NCBI RefSeq assembly: GCF_964204645.1
Contig: NC_134027.1
Span: 17,474,485 to 17,538,484, forward strand
Direction of reading: 5' to 3'
DNA: 64,000 nt
Source: Tubulanus polymorphus
Taxonomy: Eukaryota; Nemertea; Palaeonemertea; Tubulaniformes; Tubulanidae
Shown one piece after another: positions 32,355 to 44,995 of this stretch. The notes beneath the pieces were generated by a model. It made no database searches, had not been told where the DNA came from, and worked only from the letters and a program-made list of their open reading frames with translations. Position 1 is the stretch's first letter, and every line of letters begins with the position of its first letter. The position numbers were made by a program, and so were the translations under genes.

Positions 32355-32744
32355 CCTCTTTTAAAGTTTCTTTCTAGTTAATGTCTTTTTAATTGTGATT
32401 CGCACTAACTTCTTGGCGAATCCAAAAAGATTTTCAAAACTATTGTCGGTAAAGTGTTTGTAGCACAATGCACTACTACCCGACGGCTTCCAATTCTGTC
32501 TTTGTGCAAACAAAAGTGGAAGAATGACGTCATCCGCTGAGTGTTAGGATGTTAGCGTCTCGTTGCTAAAGGAGTTACTAGGGCTTTTTCTCCACCCCTA
32601 AAAGTTTTTTCATAAAGATTTCAAATTGTAGTTTATTTACAATGCCATTCAGAGTCACTGATCACGTATTCATTGAATTCGATAAACATGATTTTGTAGT
32701 CTTCATAACCCCTTTAATCTAGAGTGTGAAATTTTGCTTTTTAG
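32355..32744. other. No recognised gene
   Basis: Intronic sequence; nothing recognised. Confidence 0.4.
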
Positions 32745-32828
32745 CCCACTTGGGACTTAAGTCCCAGCGGGATATTGTGTTAACTTTTCGTCCGTCATCC
32801 GTCCATCCGTAGACGGAAACCAGTTATT

Positions 32829-33793
32829 AGCTCTCGAGGAACGAGAGAGCTATTGCGAGCGTGTCGGTATCGTGTGGTGTATGTTTACCGCGAACCAAAG
32901 CACATCATTTTTACAGTCATTGAATTATCGAACGATCCGATAAATGGGGTTAAATCCGCTGCAAAAATAGATCCGGCAATTTGTATTCAAGATTATTTCA
33001 GATTATATTGGGTTGAATGGTGATAGAAGTTGATATTGAAAAGATTTTTGAATAATATTTTATTAATAATTCATTCGGATAGATTTATTTTACAAGGTGA
33101 ATTAATGTGCGGATGACTTCATCACTCGGGTGTGAACGGGCACCTTGCACCAAGGGTCGGTTTAGTAGCAGTCTTTAATTCCTTGTTTTTTGCTGGGAAA
33201 ATCAGTAGGAGTCTTTAACTCCGAAAGGTTGGCAGACAATGTCCTTGAAAGTCCTAATTTTTACAGTCAGACCTAAATTATCACTGAGTTGTATGACAGT
33301 GTGGCGTGTGTTTATTCATTTACTGCAGACGTATTGCGTAGCAGCTGTTGGCGTCTAGCCATACTACTTGAGGCAAGCGTGAGCTGGCAGATCTAGTATC
33401 TCACACTGCACACACTACAGTGACATAGTGACATAGGCTTATACTGAGACGCGCGCCATGAATACGCGCGTTTTTCATACAGTGAAATAAGTTTTTTTGA
33501 ATGAAGTTAACTTTATCATAGATTTTCATTTAAGTTATTATCGGTCACTTTATTACTAAAAAGACTTTGATAGCGATTGGTCTGTCGATCTTTTTGTACT
33601 ATAACCGGCCATAACAAATCGATCTGACGTATTTGTTCCTGCCTACCACTGTCTTGAGGTGACCAGTTCCACCGTAGTGTCCAGGGCAGTTGTGAAGCGA
33701 ACAGATCTGCATAATTAAAGGACTAAGAATGATCAATGTAATATGTTTTCATTGATATTAACAAAAAAACTTTGCCTCGAGAGCACAGGACCG
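32829..33793. mobile_element. Hairpin-ended element inserted in repeat C copy 1
   Basis: It interrupts repeat C between CCAGTTATT and CGCTTCAATG, which are only a few bases apart in the copy at 39,842. The left end is a hairpin starting AGCTCTCGAGG and closing GAGAGCT. The right end at about 33,776-33,787 is CCTCGAGAGC, the complement of the left start. It has the same one-hairpin, one-half-repeat layout as at 30,805. Confidence 0.55.
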
Positions 33794-34255
33794 TTCAAGA
33801 CGCTTCAATGTAATGTCTTGATATTTGGGTTACACATGTATCTACCCTAGCCACATCTTCAGCCCTAAAACTAGCCCTGTCAGAATAAAGGTGGCTGACA
33901 TGCAGCCATTGTTGTTCGCCAAAATCAGCATTTTTGAACTTTTTGAGGGAAATTTTGAAGACGCTTCGACCAAATACCTTGATCTTTCATATATATTTGA
34001 AACGCCCATGGACCCATCAGCGTGAGAAGAATTGGGCCGATCGGACTCAAGATGGCCATTTTATGATCTTTTTAGTGCCCAAAAATATAAATTTTGGTCC
34101 GAATTCTGAGTCCTGTAGCTTCCTACTGGTTTGCTATTTCTCATTGCAATTTGTGATGGGTATTCTTTGGAAAGGGTTGTTTTATACCTGAGACATGTAT
34201 TTTTGGTCAGCCAATTATGATGCAATTAGCGGCCATCTTGGTGTCATCAGTACTT

Positions 34256-34875
34256 ATTCGTAGGTGGGAAATAGTTTTTCCACATTATATTGATACCTGG
34301 CATATTTTGTTACAACAATCAATTGGATAGTTGTAGCTCATAACGTGTTCTGTGATATTGGTGAGTTTCAAGGTCATTGGTTTTTGTATATGGCCACTAG
34401 GGGTTCGTTGAATAATACAGTAACTCAGTATTTCTATAATATATTTATATGTATGCATATTTTGTTACCACAATCAATTGCAAGGTTGTAGCTGATGACA
34501 TTGTCTATGATTCTGGTGACTTTTAAGGGCGTTAGTATTCTATATGGTCACCAGGGGGCGTTGAATAGTAGAATAACTTTGTATATCCTTATTATATTGG
34601 TACCTAGGCATATTTTGTTACCATGATCAATCACAAAAATCTAGTTCATGACATGTTCTATGATTGTGGTGAGTTTCAAGGTCATTGGGTTTTGCATCTG
34701 GTCACCAGGGGGCATTGAATAGTAGAATAACTTAGTATTTTCATATTAAATTTGTAACGAGGCATATTTTGTTATCACAATCAATTATTAATCGTAGCTG
34801 CTGACATGTTCTTTGATTTTGATGAGTTTCAAGGTCATTGGGCTTTGTATATGGCCACCAGGGCGCATTGAATAT
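34256..34875 (+). repeat. ~153-bp tandem repeat array with CTCF-core-like motifs
   Basis: About four units, counted from successive TTGAATA starts at 34,409, 34,561, 34,715 and 34,868 (periods 152, 154, 153). Each has CATATTTTGTTACCA, GAGTTTCAAGGTCATTGG and a motif of the form YCACCAGGGGGC near its end. Confidence 0.85.
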
Positions 34876-35599
34876 TGAAATTTTAGATTGTTGAGCTTTT
34901 GAAACCACTTCCCAAGTCGGCGTGCTGTCCCTGGACCCCTAGTTTTAAATATTTCCCTAAATTATTAGAAAATGTTGATAGTAAGACCGTGGAAAAGTTT
35001 TTATCGTTGAATGGGCGAATCACGGCGGCAGAGTGCACCTGTGATAAGGCGGAAATAGTTCCATATGAGGGCAAAGCTTTTAAATGATTAGACAGTCAGA
35101 GGTGGTTTATCAACTTTTTTGAACAATAGTGCTGCTATTTTCCCAAGCAAATTGCTAGATTTCGATCTTTTCTCATAAGTCAACACTTGTAATTCAAGTG
35201 TGATTTGATGTGCGTAGAGATACATTATGACCAGCGTAATGAATGACGGCGCCGTGTTTAAGCTGCGCGTCAATCGTTGAAGAGTGGAATTATAGGCTGG
35301 AATTATCTTGATTGTATCCATACGAGGTTTATTAAAGGTTAGTGTCCACAAATGGTCCATTATAGTCCCTCTAATTTATGTGGAGAGACGCTCTTAACCA
35401 GGAAAACTGGTCTGTTTTGTGTTATCGTGGCCTATGTGACTGACCTTGCTTGAGCGTTCGTTGCCTGCGCACCGCGTCAAAGTTATGATTGTTAATGACA
35501 TACAACAAGTAAACCTTTAAGGAAAGGTACCTAGTGTCTGATATTCTGCTGAAAAATTCTGGATTTATTCACCATATAGTTTTTTCGTTGTGAGTATTT

Positions 35600-36260
35600 T
35601 TATGCCCCGGCTCAACTTGAGTTGAGAGGGATTGTCGGCGGATTGTTTTCAAATATGGTACACAAGTGGGGTATCACTTGGGTCAGAACCCTATCTAGAA
35701 TTGGGTTGATTCGATTCAAATTATGGCCAACAGGGGAAAAAGACTTTAACCGCCTAGAGGCCGCAATTGTTGACATATATATTTGAAACTTGGTACACAA
35801 GTAGGACATCACTTGGGCCAGATTCCTATTTAAAATTGGGTCGATTCATTTAAATTACGGCCACCAGGGGGGCCGACATGAAAAACGATGTTAACAGCCA
35901 AAAGGCCGCAATTTGTAACCAATTCATTTCAAAAACTTGGTACATTAGTAGGATATCACCAAACCCTATTTGAAATTGGGTTGATTCGATTCAAATTATG
36001 GCCACCAGGGGGCCGACATAAAAAACAACATTTTCACAGAGGCCACAATTGTTGACCGATTCAAATTATGGCCATCAGGGGAAGACAGCCTAGAGGCCGC
36101 CACTGTTTTTTACACTTTGTACACACGTTCTCTAATATCATTCTTATTGAAATAATTGTGGGCTCGATATTTCTAACACATTTACCACAAACCCTGTAAC
36201 ATCAGGTGGCAGTGAATTTCAGGCCAGGGGCATTCAAGGCTTTGCCTCATTCTAGTAGTA
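35600..36260 (+). repeat. Second pearl-like repeat with ~140-bp tandem units
   Basis: The head contains GGCTCAACTTGAGTTGAG (palindrome). It is followed by about three to four imperfect units marked by GGCCGCAATTGTTGAC, TTGGGTTGATTCGATTCAAA and GGCCACCAGGGGG (35,759, 35,904, 36,040 region). The end is GGCATTCAAGGCTTTGCCTC at 36,226-36,245. It is a different family from repeat C but of the same type. Confidence 0.7.
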
Positions 36261-37689
36261 TATGAATCAATTAAAATGATTGACAGGACTGCCGCATGCA
36301 AAGAACCAGGATGGTAGCTATGGATTCCTTCAGGGATTTATAACAAGAACAATATTTTTGATGGTTGATTTTCCATAAAACTTTACAAAAACTCTAAGTT
36401 CTTTTCCAAACGTTGAACACCACAACAGTGATTATATTTACACGTTGTTTATCCTAAATTGACCCTTCGTGCAATATAGCGATGGTTATTTGCTGGCGCT
36501 GTAGTTTCTTTGGAATTGACTTATTTACAAGCCAGCCTCAGTCTACTGTGATATTTTATGCGTAAGTTTATTAATGACCGGTTGATCTACCTGATTACGC
36601 ATTAGTAAGGATTTGCATTCAGAAAAATCATTCTTTTGTTGTTTTCATTAATCGGCAATATGGCCTAATAGTATAAATTCACGCAAGAAAAACTGCAGTC
36701 AGTCGAGATGACCCTTATAGTTGTACTTCGTTCATACGAATCATATAGGCTGAAATTATTGTGTTAAATGGGTTTCATATTACCCAAATCGTGATTGATA
36801 TAAATATCTTGGCTTGGACATGCTGGAAAATATCGGATTAAACTACTTTCTTAAAACTCTTTCCATGCGACTTCCCTAAAAACCAGATCCTGAGATTTTA
36901 CAAACTTTATTTCGAAAAAAAATTTTTTTCAAAAAATATTGGCTTCTCAAACTTCTAGACGGTCTAATACGCTTCCCTACACTAAAATATGATGATTCAG
37001 CTTGTTTCTGATGATCTAGCTATTCTGGGGTCGTTAGGGGCCCCCAAAATGTCCAAAAAAAAATTTTGACCTACTTTCGGGTCATTCGGGTACCCCTACC
37101 CCTAACTGCAGCTTCATATTCTCTCTATATATCTTCATTATATCCACTGCGTCATGTATAGACACCGTATACCAGCCGCTGTGTCTATTTATAAAGCTTT
37201 CAATTTTGCCCTACTTTGTTTACACAACTTTACCTCAATTCACCGATAATGACTTTCGTGACCTACATAGATTTTATTCATACACCCGCCAGCGAACTCG
37301 AACAAAAACAAGTCCCTGGGGTTGCCAGGACTACCAGGCATACATACAAGCCGTATAAGCTTTATACATTGCCATTTAGACAGTAAGGGGATAAGTAGGT
37401 CAAACACCTGTGACGTGGCGCCACACCGCGCAAAAACAAAGCGTTCTGGAGACTGTGTCGTCCGGTCACAGTTAGCATGGAAAGAATAGCATTAATGAGG
37501 TTTGACAATTGCATAGGCTAAACTCAATCGTTTGGCAGAAAAATTTAATTCATTTTCAGCATAAAAAAACAAATTAAGACAAACATTAAGACAAATTGAC
37601 CTTTAGTCCATGGTTCTCCCAACCAACATCATCATTGAACATTCGTTTGTAGATGGAAAACATTAACCACTTGATACCTTACAACAGTA
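36261..37689. other. No recognised gene
   Basis: Intronic sequence of the CUB gene with no supported coding region; unassigned AT-rich and mixed sequence. Confidence 0.4.
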
Positions 37690-38070
37690 TAACCTACCAA
37701 TGCTTCAAGGCCCATGGGTCTCTAGTCTTATCCTGTTATACTGTGTTCTAGGAAGCATTTAACAAACTAAAGCACCAGTCATTCATCATTTCATAACATG
37801 AAACGAGGAATTGGGATCAATTAGAATGGATATGCCATACTACATACTACATGTACATAGATCAAGTCACAGTTTGGTGAACAACTACCACAAAAATGCT
37901 GACATCGCCGATTTTTTTACCAGCATGTTTGTCTTTCCTTGTAGAAGGGCACACGGAAGACTTTAATTATTTCGTCCTTGAAAGCGAACAAAACAAAATA
38001 GTCCCAAAAGTTCTTCAGGGCTAATAACCCGCTAGAACATTCTGGCTAATTATTACTTTAGCTTTATGTT
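37690..38070 (-). repeat. Dispersed repeat F, copy 2 (inverted)
   Basis: Inverted match of 2,536-2,870, including TTCAAGGCCCATGGGTC and CCTTGTAGAAGGGCA. No coding sequence. Confidence 0.55.
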
Positions 38071-38493
38071 TGTTTGTCCAATCATTTCAGTGTCAAATTT
38101 TACACTGAATGCCTCTTTAAGCAGAACAGCTGGAGGCGAAAAAATATGGTAGTTGAATAACTTATTGAAACTTTATTGAAAATTTTTTCAAAAATATTGC
38201 TATATTTAATCTAAATAAAAAAAGGTAATAACTGCTATGCATATGTAAGTATAGCTACATTGTTTTATATCGAAAAGTCCTGCTACAATAGATTTCACTG
38301 AAAATTTGGAATAACAGTTTCAAATAAGATCCAATGAAATTAGATTTGCCGTACATTGTAGTGCATATAGACCAGCAGAAACCATGTCTTCATTGTAGAT
38401 AGTTTGCACCACTCAAACTTTTCTAACACAAACTGAAATCCCACAAAATGTACCAAATAATTTCAGGCACAATCAGAACACAAATAGGCAGTT

Positions 38494-38960
38494 GTGTTCT
38501 ATATGGATACCACCAACAGTTTACTGAACATGGAATTAATGCATAAGCCTACAAAAAACATAGTGGACGGGCTGGAATTCATTTCGTCAAACCTTTCAAG
38601 ATTCGGATTACCCAAAGACCTGATTAGAAACATAGTTTGCATACTGGATGAAGTTTACGGAGACAATATGATGAAAGCAATTTGCAATATATCTATCAAA
38701 CAACGTCTAAAGGTGTTATTATTGAACGCTTGCTCTTTGCTTAATAAGACTATACTCTAGACAGTGAACATGTCTTTGAAAGGAAAGTTGACATTGCCCT
38801 GTTCACTGAAACTTGGATTAATGATTCCGTAACAAATTTACATTGTTGGTGTTGGTGATATCGCCCCAACTGGTTATTCATTTCTTGATTAGTCCACTCC
38901 ACTGGTCGATGTGGTGGTGTTGAATGTTTGTTCAAGAAAAGTGTTATCCGAGACCCAGTA
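38494..38960 (+). pseudogene. Non-LTR retrotransposon fragment (AP-endonuclease start)
   Basis: The plus strand reads an 88-codon open stretch ending KVLLLNACSLLNKT and then, with stops and shifts, HVFERKVDIALFTETWIND and GRCGGVECLFKKS. The order N-A-x-S-L, then FTETW, then G-x-GGV is the first part of the AP endonuclease of CR1/L2/Rex-type LINEs (ORF2). Only the beginning of the domain is present and no RT follows, so it is a broken fragment in the host intron. Confidence 0.7.
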
Positions 38961-39103
38961 CCTATGTGGGGAGTAAGAGGTTTTTGAGCACATGGAAGTA
39001 ACAGTTAAAGCATCGAACTGTGAGTTCTTTTAGCTATAATCTAACCCATGAAAGTTGCTTTTACTTGGATGGTAATTAGTCATACCAGAGACTCTGCGTA
39101 AAC

Positions 39104-39485
39104 AGCCCCGAGCCGTTAAAACAAATCAAATTGCCTACACCTACATTGCATGATACTGCCGCTGATTTATGGGTCCGATGCCTGGAGTCAAATATGTACT
39201 AGCAGTTGTAGATTACTTCACTAGATTTTTCAAAGTTGCGATAATGACTGAAATTACGTCGAAGGTTATCGAAGAGCTGGAGAAAATATTTGCTGTATTT
39301 AGGCTTCCACCCTCGATAAAAACCGATAACAGGAGACAGTTTGTATCCGACGGTGAATTCAAAAGACAAAATCGTTCGATGTTAAAAGCTATGCATATGG
39401 CACATGCTGAAAGCGAAAGATTACAAATCAGTTTCAAAGATCACGAATTATATTGCTGTAATGGTTTATTAGTTAAATTGACCTT
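39104..39485 (+). pseudogene. Ty3/gypsy integrase fragment
   Basis: The plus strand reads LKQIKLPTPTLHDTAADL, then a shift, then GPMPGVKYVLAVVDYFTRFF, EELEKIFAVFRLPPSIKTDN and RQFVSDGEF, jumping to RQNRSMLKAMHMAHAE. This is the integrase core of a Ty3/gypsy element with the second catalytic Asp (KTDN) visible. A deletion joins FVSDGEF to the RQNRS region, removing the stretch before the catalytic Glu region. No LTRs or RT are near. Confidence 0.8.
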
Positions 39486-39841
39486 GACCTAAAAGGGCAA
39501 AATAACCTCTGGTCTATGGCTAGTCTCTTTTAGAAGTAGAGCGACCTGTTGTCTAATGCTGTTAATCTTAATAACACAGAGCAAGTTTATAATGCTTTCT
39601 CCACACTTAGTAATGCCATTTCAATTGGATGCATAACAAAATATTAAGACAAATGATTTTAGAGCAGATTTTGCAATATGGAGCTATAAAATACACCCAC
39701 TTTCTGTAAGTTGCTCATAAAGTTGTGCATGCACTCTTCAACGTTTTTGCAAACTGCGCATGCACAGCAGATATTTCTGCTAATACGAATATGTTTAAAT
39801 CATATTCCAATGAAGGCATGGGCGGAAATTTTTGCAGGAAT

Positions 39842-40620
39842 CCAGTTATTTTGGGACGTTTAAATGACGCTTCAATGTTATGTCTTGATATTTGGGTTTC
39901 ACATGTATCTACCGTAGACAACACATCTTAAGCCAAAAAACTGGCACTGCCAGAATCAAGATGGCCGACTGGCAGCCATTGTTGTCCGCCAAAACCAGTA
40001 TTTTTCACACATTTTTGAGGGAAATTGTGAAGACACCTTGATCTTTCGTATATATTTGAATTGCCCAAGGGCCCATCAGGTTAAGAAAAATTGGGTCGAG
40101 CGGACTCGAGATGGCCGACCTGTAACCCTTTTTTTGTGCCCATAAATGTCAATTTTGGCCGGAAATCTGGGTCCTGTAGCTTCCTACTGGTTTGCCATTT
40201 TTCATTTCGATTTGTGATGGGTATTCTTTGGAAAGAGATGTTTTATCGCTGAGACAGGTAGTTTTGATCAGCCAATTATAGCGCAATTGGCGGTCATCTT
40301 GGTGTCATCAGTACTCATTCGTAGGTGGAAAAATGTTTTTCCACATTATATCGATACCTAAGCATATTTTGTTACCACAATCAATTAGAAAGTTGTAGCC
40401 CATAACGTGTTCTATGATTGTGGTGAGTTTCAAGGTCATTGGTTTTTGTAAATGGCCACCAGAGTGCATTGAATTATACAGTAACTTTGTATATGTACAT
40501 GTATCATATATCGTTACCACAATCAATTGCAAAGTTGAAGCTCATGACATGGTCTATGATTGTGGTGAGTTTTAAGGTCATTGAAAACTTCCCAAGTGGG
40601 CATGTTGTCCCTGGACCTTA
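39842..40620 (+). repeat. Pearl-like repeat C, copy 2
   Basis: Matches 33,794-34,600. Shared landmarks include CCAGTTATTTTGGGACG, GACGCTTCAATG, GGTCCTGTAGCTTCCTACTG and TTGTGGTGAGTTTCAAGGTC. It holds about two tandem units. A LINE-like tail with GGATCAATAAAGAACTTTG follows at 40,679-40,697. Confidence 0.7.
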
Positions 40621-41093
40621 GTTTCTCTTTTTCTGTTTGTTTTTTTGTCTTGTATAAACTCTTTATTGTAACAACTTAAGGATCAATAAAGAACTTTGAA
40701 TTTGAATTTATTAGACGGTCAAATGAATCCCCCAAATTCAATGTAATCCCTCCCCTAACCCAATAAAATTTATCGAAATCTTTGTGCCATGGTAAATGAG
40801 AAATTTTAATAATACCTCGCGAGCTGTTTTCTCAACCGTATATATTGCATATATGATAGATTTTATGAAGTAAGTCATGGAAGAATGAAGCGTGCAGCAA
40901 CTGATAATGCCCAATAGGTAACAAAAAGTTGTGTCAGACATTTAAGGATTTCTATTCACATTTGTATCCATGTTTAACAGCGTCTAGGAAAGGTGACATT
41001 TACGTTTCCTTGTTCATTTTTCATCATGATCTGATGCCAAAATATGTCTGTACGCACAGCTAGCTAAAAAAGCTACTTCACTGTTGAGGGAAC

Positions 41094-41484
41094 TGTTGCA
41101 GACTGAGACAACATGAAAAGATAAATGCTGCGGCGTAATTTCAAACTGGTGTTTATTACCGTTTTCTACAATACAAATTAACATTTCTCATTATATGAAT
41201 ATGTCATAAATGCAATAACTGAATTACAGAATTAATGTACTTGTATATATGTACTTACAAATCGTACGTCTAATCGCCAACATGACATTCGGTGAGTAAC
41301 ATACAGAGTATTACTACTGGTGACATATCAGTACCTGTTTATATACTAGTCAAACCGTCACACACAGTGAGCGGCTTAGGATAAGCTATTGTGAATACAA
41401 TATATGCCTTGATATTACAATAATCCTACATAGAAAACTACAAACTGGAATAACATGATAATACTCTAAACATAAAATCTAACA
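41094..41484 (-). repeat. 3' LTR of the BEL/Pao element
   Basis: 391 bp, TGTTGCAGACTGAG at the left edge and AAAATCTAACA at the right edge; pairs with 47,160-47,550. Confidence 0.95.
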
Positions 41485-41641
41485 GCGCCCCCTTGACACC
41501 AGTTACAAATAATGGTGTCAATCAAATAGTTACGATTAATGGCTTAACAACAGTTATAAAGAATTTTAAGTACTTTTCAGACACACAAAACAAAATCGGA
41601 TTTCTGAAGCAACATGCATTTAAATTCATTTGTAACAATAA

Positions 41642-44600
41642 TTAAGACACAGATTCTTCAAGGACACAAACCTTGGTCACGGGCTGTAAATACTCAGATC
41701 TGTCTGAGGTTCGAATCGTTACAGTTCGCAATCTGCCATCTTTACTTGGGATTGTGCAAACTACACGACCCAAGGACCAACGTGTCCTTGGCAAGTTTTC
41801 ATCAACTAAAAGAACTAAATTATTAACTTTGACATTTTTACAATCACCAAACCATTTACCTCTTGCAGTGAGGGTCGGAAGGTATTCCTGCTGCCACCGT
41901 CGCCAAAAGTGATCAGCTATAATTTGTGACTGACGCCATTTTTTGCGACTATTAATTTCTTGCGTCTTGAATCTACCTGGAGGCATTACGTCGCTGGCGC
42001 CCCCATGTAAAAAGTGATTCGGAGTGATTGCTGTGAAATCATTAGCATCACTACTGTTGTACGTAAGTGGGCGGCTATTTATCGTCTCTTCTACTTTTAT
42101 AAGCGCTGAATGCAATACTGAATCTGATACACAATTACCCTTTAGGACTACCCTAAGTGTTCTCTTTACAGAACGAACTAGCCGCTCCCATGCCCCTCCA
42201 AAATGTGGAGCATGAGGGGGTATAAAATGCCAAATGATACCCTTCTGAAGTAAGAACGAATTAATACATTTTTGATTCCAATCTTTTAGAACATTTTTCA
42301 ATTCCTTTTCTGCCCCAACAAAGTTCGAGCCATTGTCACTGAATAATTCCTGAGGTAAACCCCGACGACCAATAAAAGTTTCTTAAAACTATTATAAAGT
42401 CATTTGTACTTAAAGATTCGGCTAACTCTAAATGAACAGCTCGTGTGACGAGACATGTAAAAATACATCCCCATCGTTTAATCAAAGACCTTCCTCTTTT
42501 AGTTAACATAGGACCAAAATAGTCTATACCGGTATATTGAAATGGTCGAGAAAATCCGGATACGCGACAGGTTTGTAGGTCCGCCATAAGCGGGATGTTG
42601 GGTGATACACTACGTCTATGACAAACTCGACAGTCACGTATGACCCTTTTAGCAATACACCTCGCCCTCACGGGCCAAAATCTTAGACGAGTAGAAGCAA
42701 CAACGTGCTCCGTCCCAGCATGATGCACCTTTTGATGCATGTATTGACTACTAGATAAGACACATGGTGACTGGAAAATCTGATGTTTAGCTTCAGCACC
42801 AATCGGTGCATTACATAATCTACCCCCTACTCTAATGAAATCTCCATCATAAAATGGGCAAAGATTTCTAATTGAGCTTTGCTTTGAAACTTTCTTACGG
42901 GCAACCAAAGACCGAATTTCATCACTATAAACATCTCGTTGCGCATCAATGAGTAGTACAGACTCCGCTTCATTGAGTTCTTCAAGGCGCAGACACAGAT
43001 CAGTAATTGGTGACATTTGGATGGAAGAACAACCTGCAGCAAAATTCTTAATTGCTCTCAAAATCCAAGCTGCCTTACGGCTCAGAACGTAATAAGACGA
43101 AAACGTATTCGTGTCGATTAGACCTGTAAGTGTCATTCTATTGAGATTCAATGAACGAGTGTTCACTACACTGGAACACGTATTATTTGCACATTTACTC
43201 GGATGAGGCGCTTTCTTACGTAGATTGACATCATCACTAGATACACTGACAGTATCAATAGGATACTGTGGCCAAGAATCCTCCCTAGACCTAAGAAATG
43301 CTGGACCTAATAACCAGCGATGATCAGCACATAGCTGAGATGCTGATAAACCCCGTGTACAATCATCAGGATTTTCAGCTGATTTTAAGTAATGCCAATC
43401 ACTGGGATTCGAACTTTCTCGAATCTCTGACACCCTGACAGCTACAAAAGTCTTGAACCGTGTCGATTCATTATTAATGTAATGAAGCACAGTTACAGAG
43501 TCTGTCCATAAGACTACTCTAGAGAATGAAAGCGATCTAAGTTCCGTTAAAACTGATTGAACCAGTCTTACTGACATGACTGCACCCTGCAGTTCAAGTT
43601 TAGGGATTGTCAGTTTCTGTTTTATCGGGGCTACATGCATTTTATTCGCTACGAACGGACACAAGAGAACATCACCGCTTTCACTCAAAATACGCATATA
43701 CAAAACTACCAAACCCGGACTCTGAAGCATCTGAAAATGCATGCAATTCAATCACAGAATTTTTTGGTTGCGGACCGAAATAATGCGGTATACTGAAATA
43801 ATTTAGGGTACATAATTCTGACTGCCAGTTATGCCATCTATCTAATAACAGACCCTCAATTCGTTCATCCCAATCTAACCCTGATCTCCAGAGATCCTGG
43901 ATCAAACATTTAGGTCTAAAGGTGAACGGGGAGAGAAACCCTATGGGGTCAAATATTGAACACACAGAACTAAGTACAGCCCGTTTAGTAGGTGGACGAT
44001 CATGCAGTACAGGGCTAAATACAAACTGATCAGAATTTACATTCCACCTGATGCCCAAAGCCCTCTCAATCGGAAGGTCGTCAAAATCTAAATTAAGCTT
44101 CGGGTTGGACCGCTCGTTTTCTGGAAATGCATTCAAAACTTTCCGGCTAGTTGAAATCCACTTAGTTAAATGAAATCCACCCTTGCTAACAATTGTTGAC
44201 ACTTCAAACCCTAACTCAATAGCACTCTTGTCATCATTTTCGGAGGCTAATAAATCATCTACATAGAAATCATCCAATACGACATTTACAGCACTCAAAG
44301 AACGAGAATCTATATTGTCCAGTGCAGAACGCTTTAGTGCATAGTTTGCACAACACGGAGAATCTTTTGCTCCAAATATATGAACATTCATCTTATAGAT
44401 ATCAGGCGGCCCTGGGACACTAATATCTTCTTTCCAAAAGAATCTGAGAGAATGCGAATCTGTCTGAGGTACGCGAACCTGGTGAAACATAGCCTGTACA
44501 TCAGAAACGATTGCTATTGGACCTATCCGAAATCTTTGTATAACACCAAAAAGACTGTTTAAAAGGTCTGGACCCCTTTAGAAGTTCACTGTTAAGACTA

Positions 44601-44995
44601 ACACCCTCTATAGCAGCAGCAGCAGCAGCAGCATCAAAAACCATTCGAACTTTCCCTGGTTTGTTCGGGTTCGGCACACAATGATGAGGAATATACCAAA
44701 TCCGTGACCCTGAAAACGCTAACTCACTCTCCGTTAACTTAGAAGCATACCTGTTAGATATATAGCCATTCAGAGTTTCACTATAAGCTAAACCTTTATC
44801 CTCGAAACCTTTCAACCTACACTCTAAATTTCTATATCGACTTAATGCCAAATTCCTACTATCAGGAAAAACTGAATCATCTGATTTCCATAACATGCCT
44901 ATTTCATAATGACCCTCAACGAGTCTTGTAGATTCTTTTAGAATTTTTTCACACCTTTGATCCTCGATAGACACTTTAGACTCCTTAAAAGCCAC
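41642..44995 (-). pseudogene. pol: BEL/Pao pol: RT, RNase H, integrase (frame breaks)
   Basis: Follows gag-protease on the minus strand. RT: IPHHCVPNPNKPGKVRMVFD, a run of seven Ala (GCA repeat, about 44,613-44,633), GVSLNSELLKG, a one-base shift near 44,565, then MFHQVRVP and the catalytic FYVDDLL (~44,255). Then ALGIRWN, IFDPIGFLSP, HAFSDASESGFGSF, a shift near 43,700, and RNase H (TIPKLELQGAV, WTDSVTVLHYI). Integrase: zinc region with HQKVHHAGTEH and CRVCHRR, core YTGIDYFGP and HLELAESLS; a shift near 42,375 in a T-run; then FGGAWERLVRSVKR and the C-terminal TRWSLGRV, ending at 41,642. Without the shifts it would be a full-length pol. Confidence 0.92.

Larger units (their letters stand above)
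32745..34885 (+). repeat. Pearl-like repeat C, copy 1, with an internal insertion
   Basis: The head at 32,745-32,828 has AGCCCACTTGGGACTTAAGT and GTAGACGGAAACCAGTTATT. The body resumes at about 33,794 (CGCTTCAATGTAATGTCTTG) and leads into a ~153-bp tandem array (34,256-34,875). Related copies lie at 39,842-40,620, at 49,139-51,935 (interrupted) and at 61,905-62,760. A palindromic head, a unique body and a tandem core match the published description of bivalve pearl elements and related HINEs, as I recall it. Confidence 0.65.

Noticed and set aside
34256-34875. CRISPR-like array of regular repeats
   Set aside because: Units of ~153 bp are contiguous without distinct spacers and recur at other dispersed sites; it is a eukaryotic tandem repeat.
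36261-37689. Hidden exon of the CUB gene
   Set aside because: No acceptor/donor pair with an open, domain-like frame was found.
42336-44995. Programmed frameshifting in BEL pol
   Set aside because: The breaks fall at unrelated places inside conserved domains and not at a gag-pol boundary slippery site; mutations or read errors are more likely.
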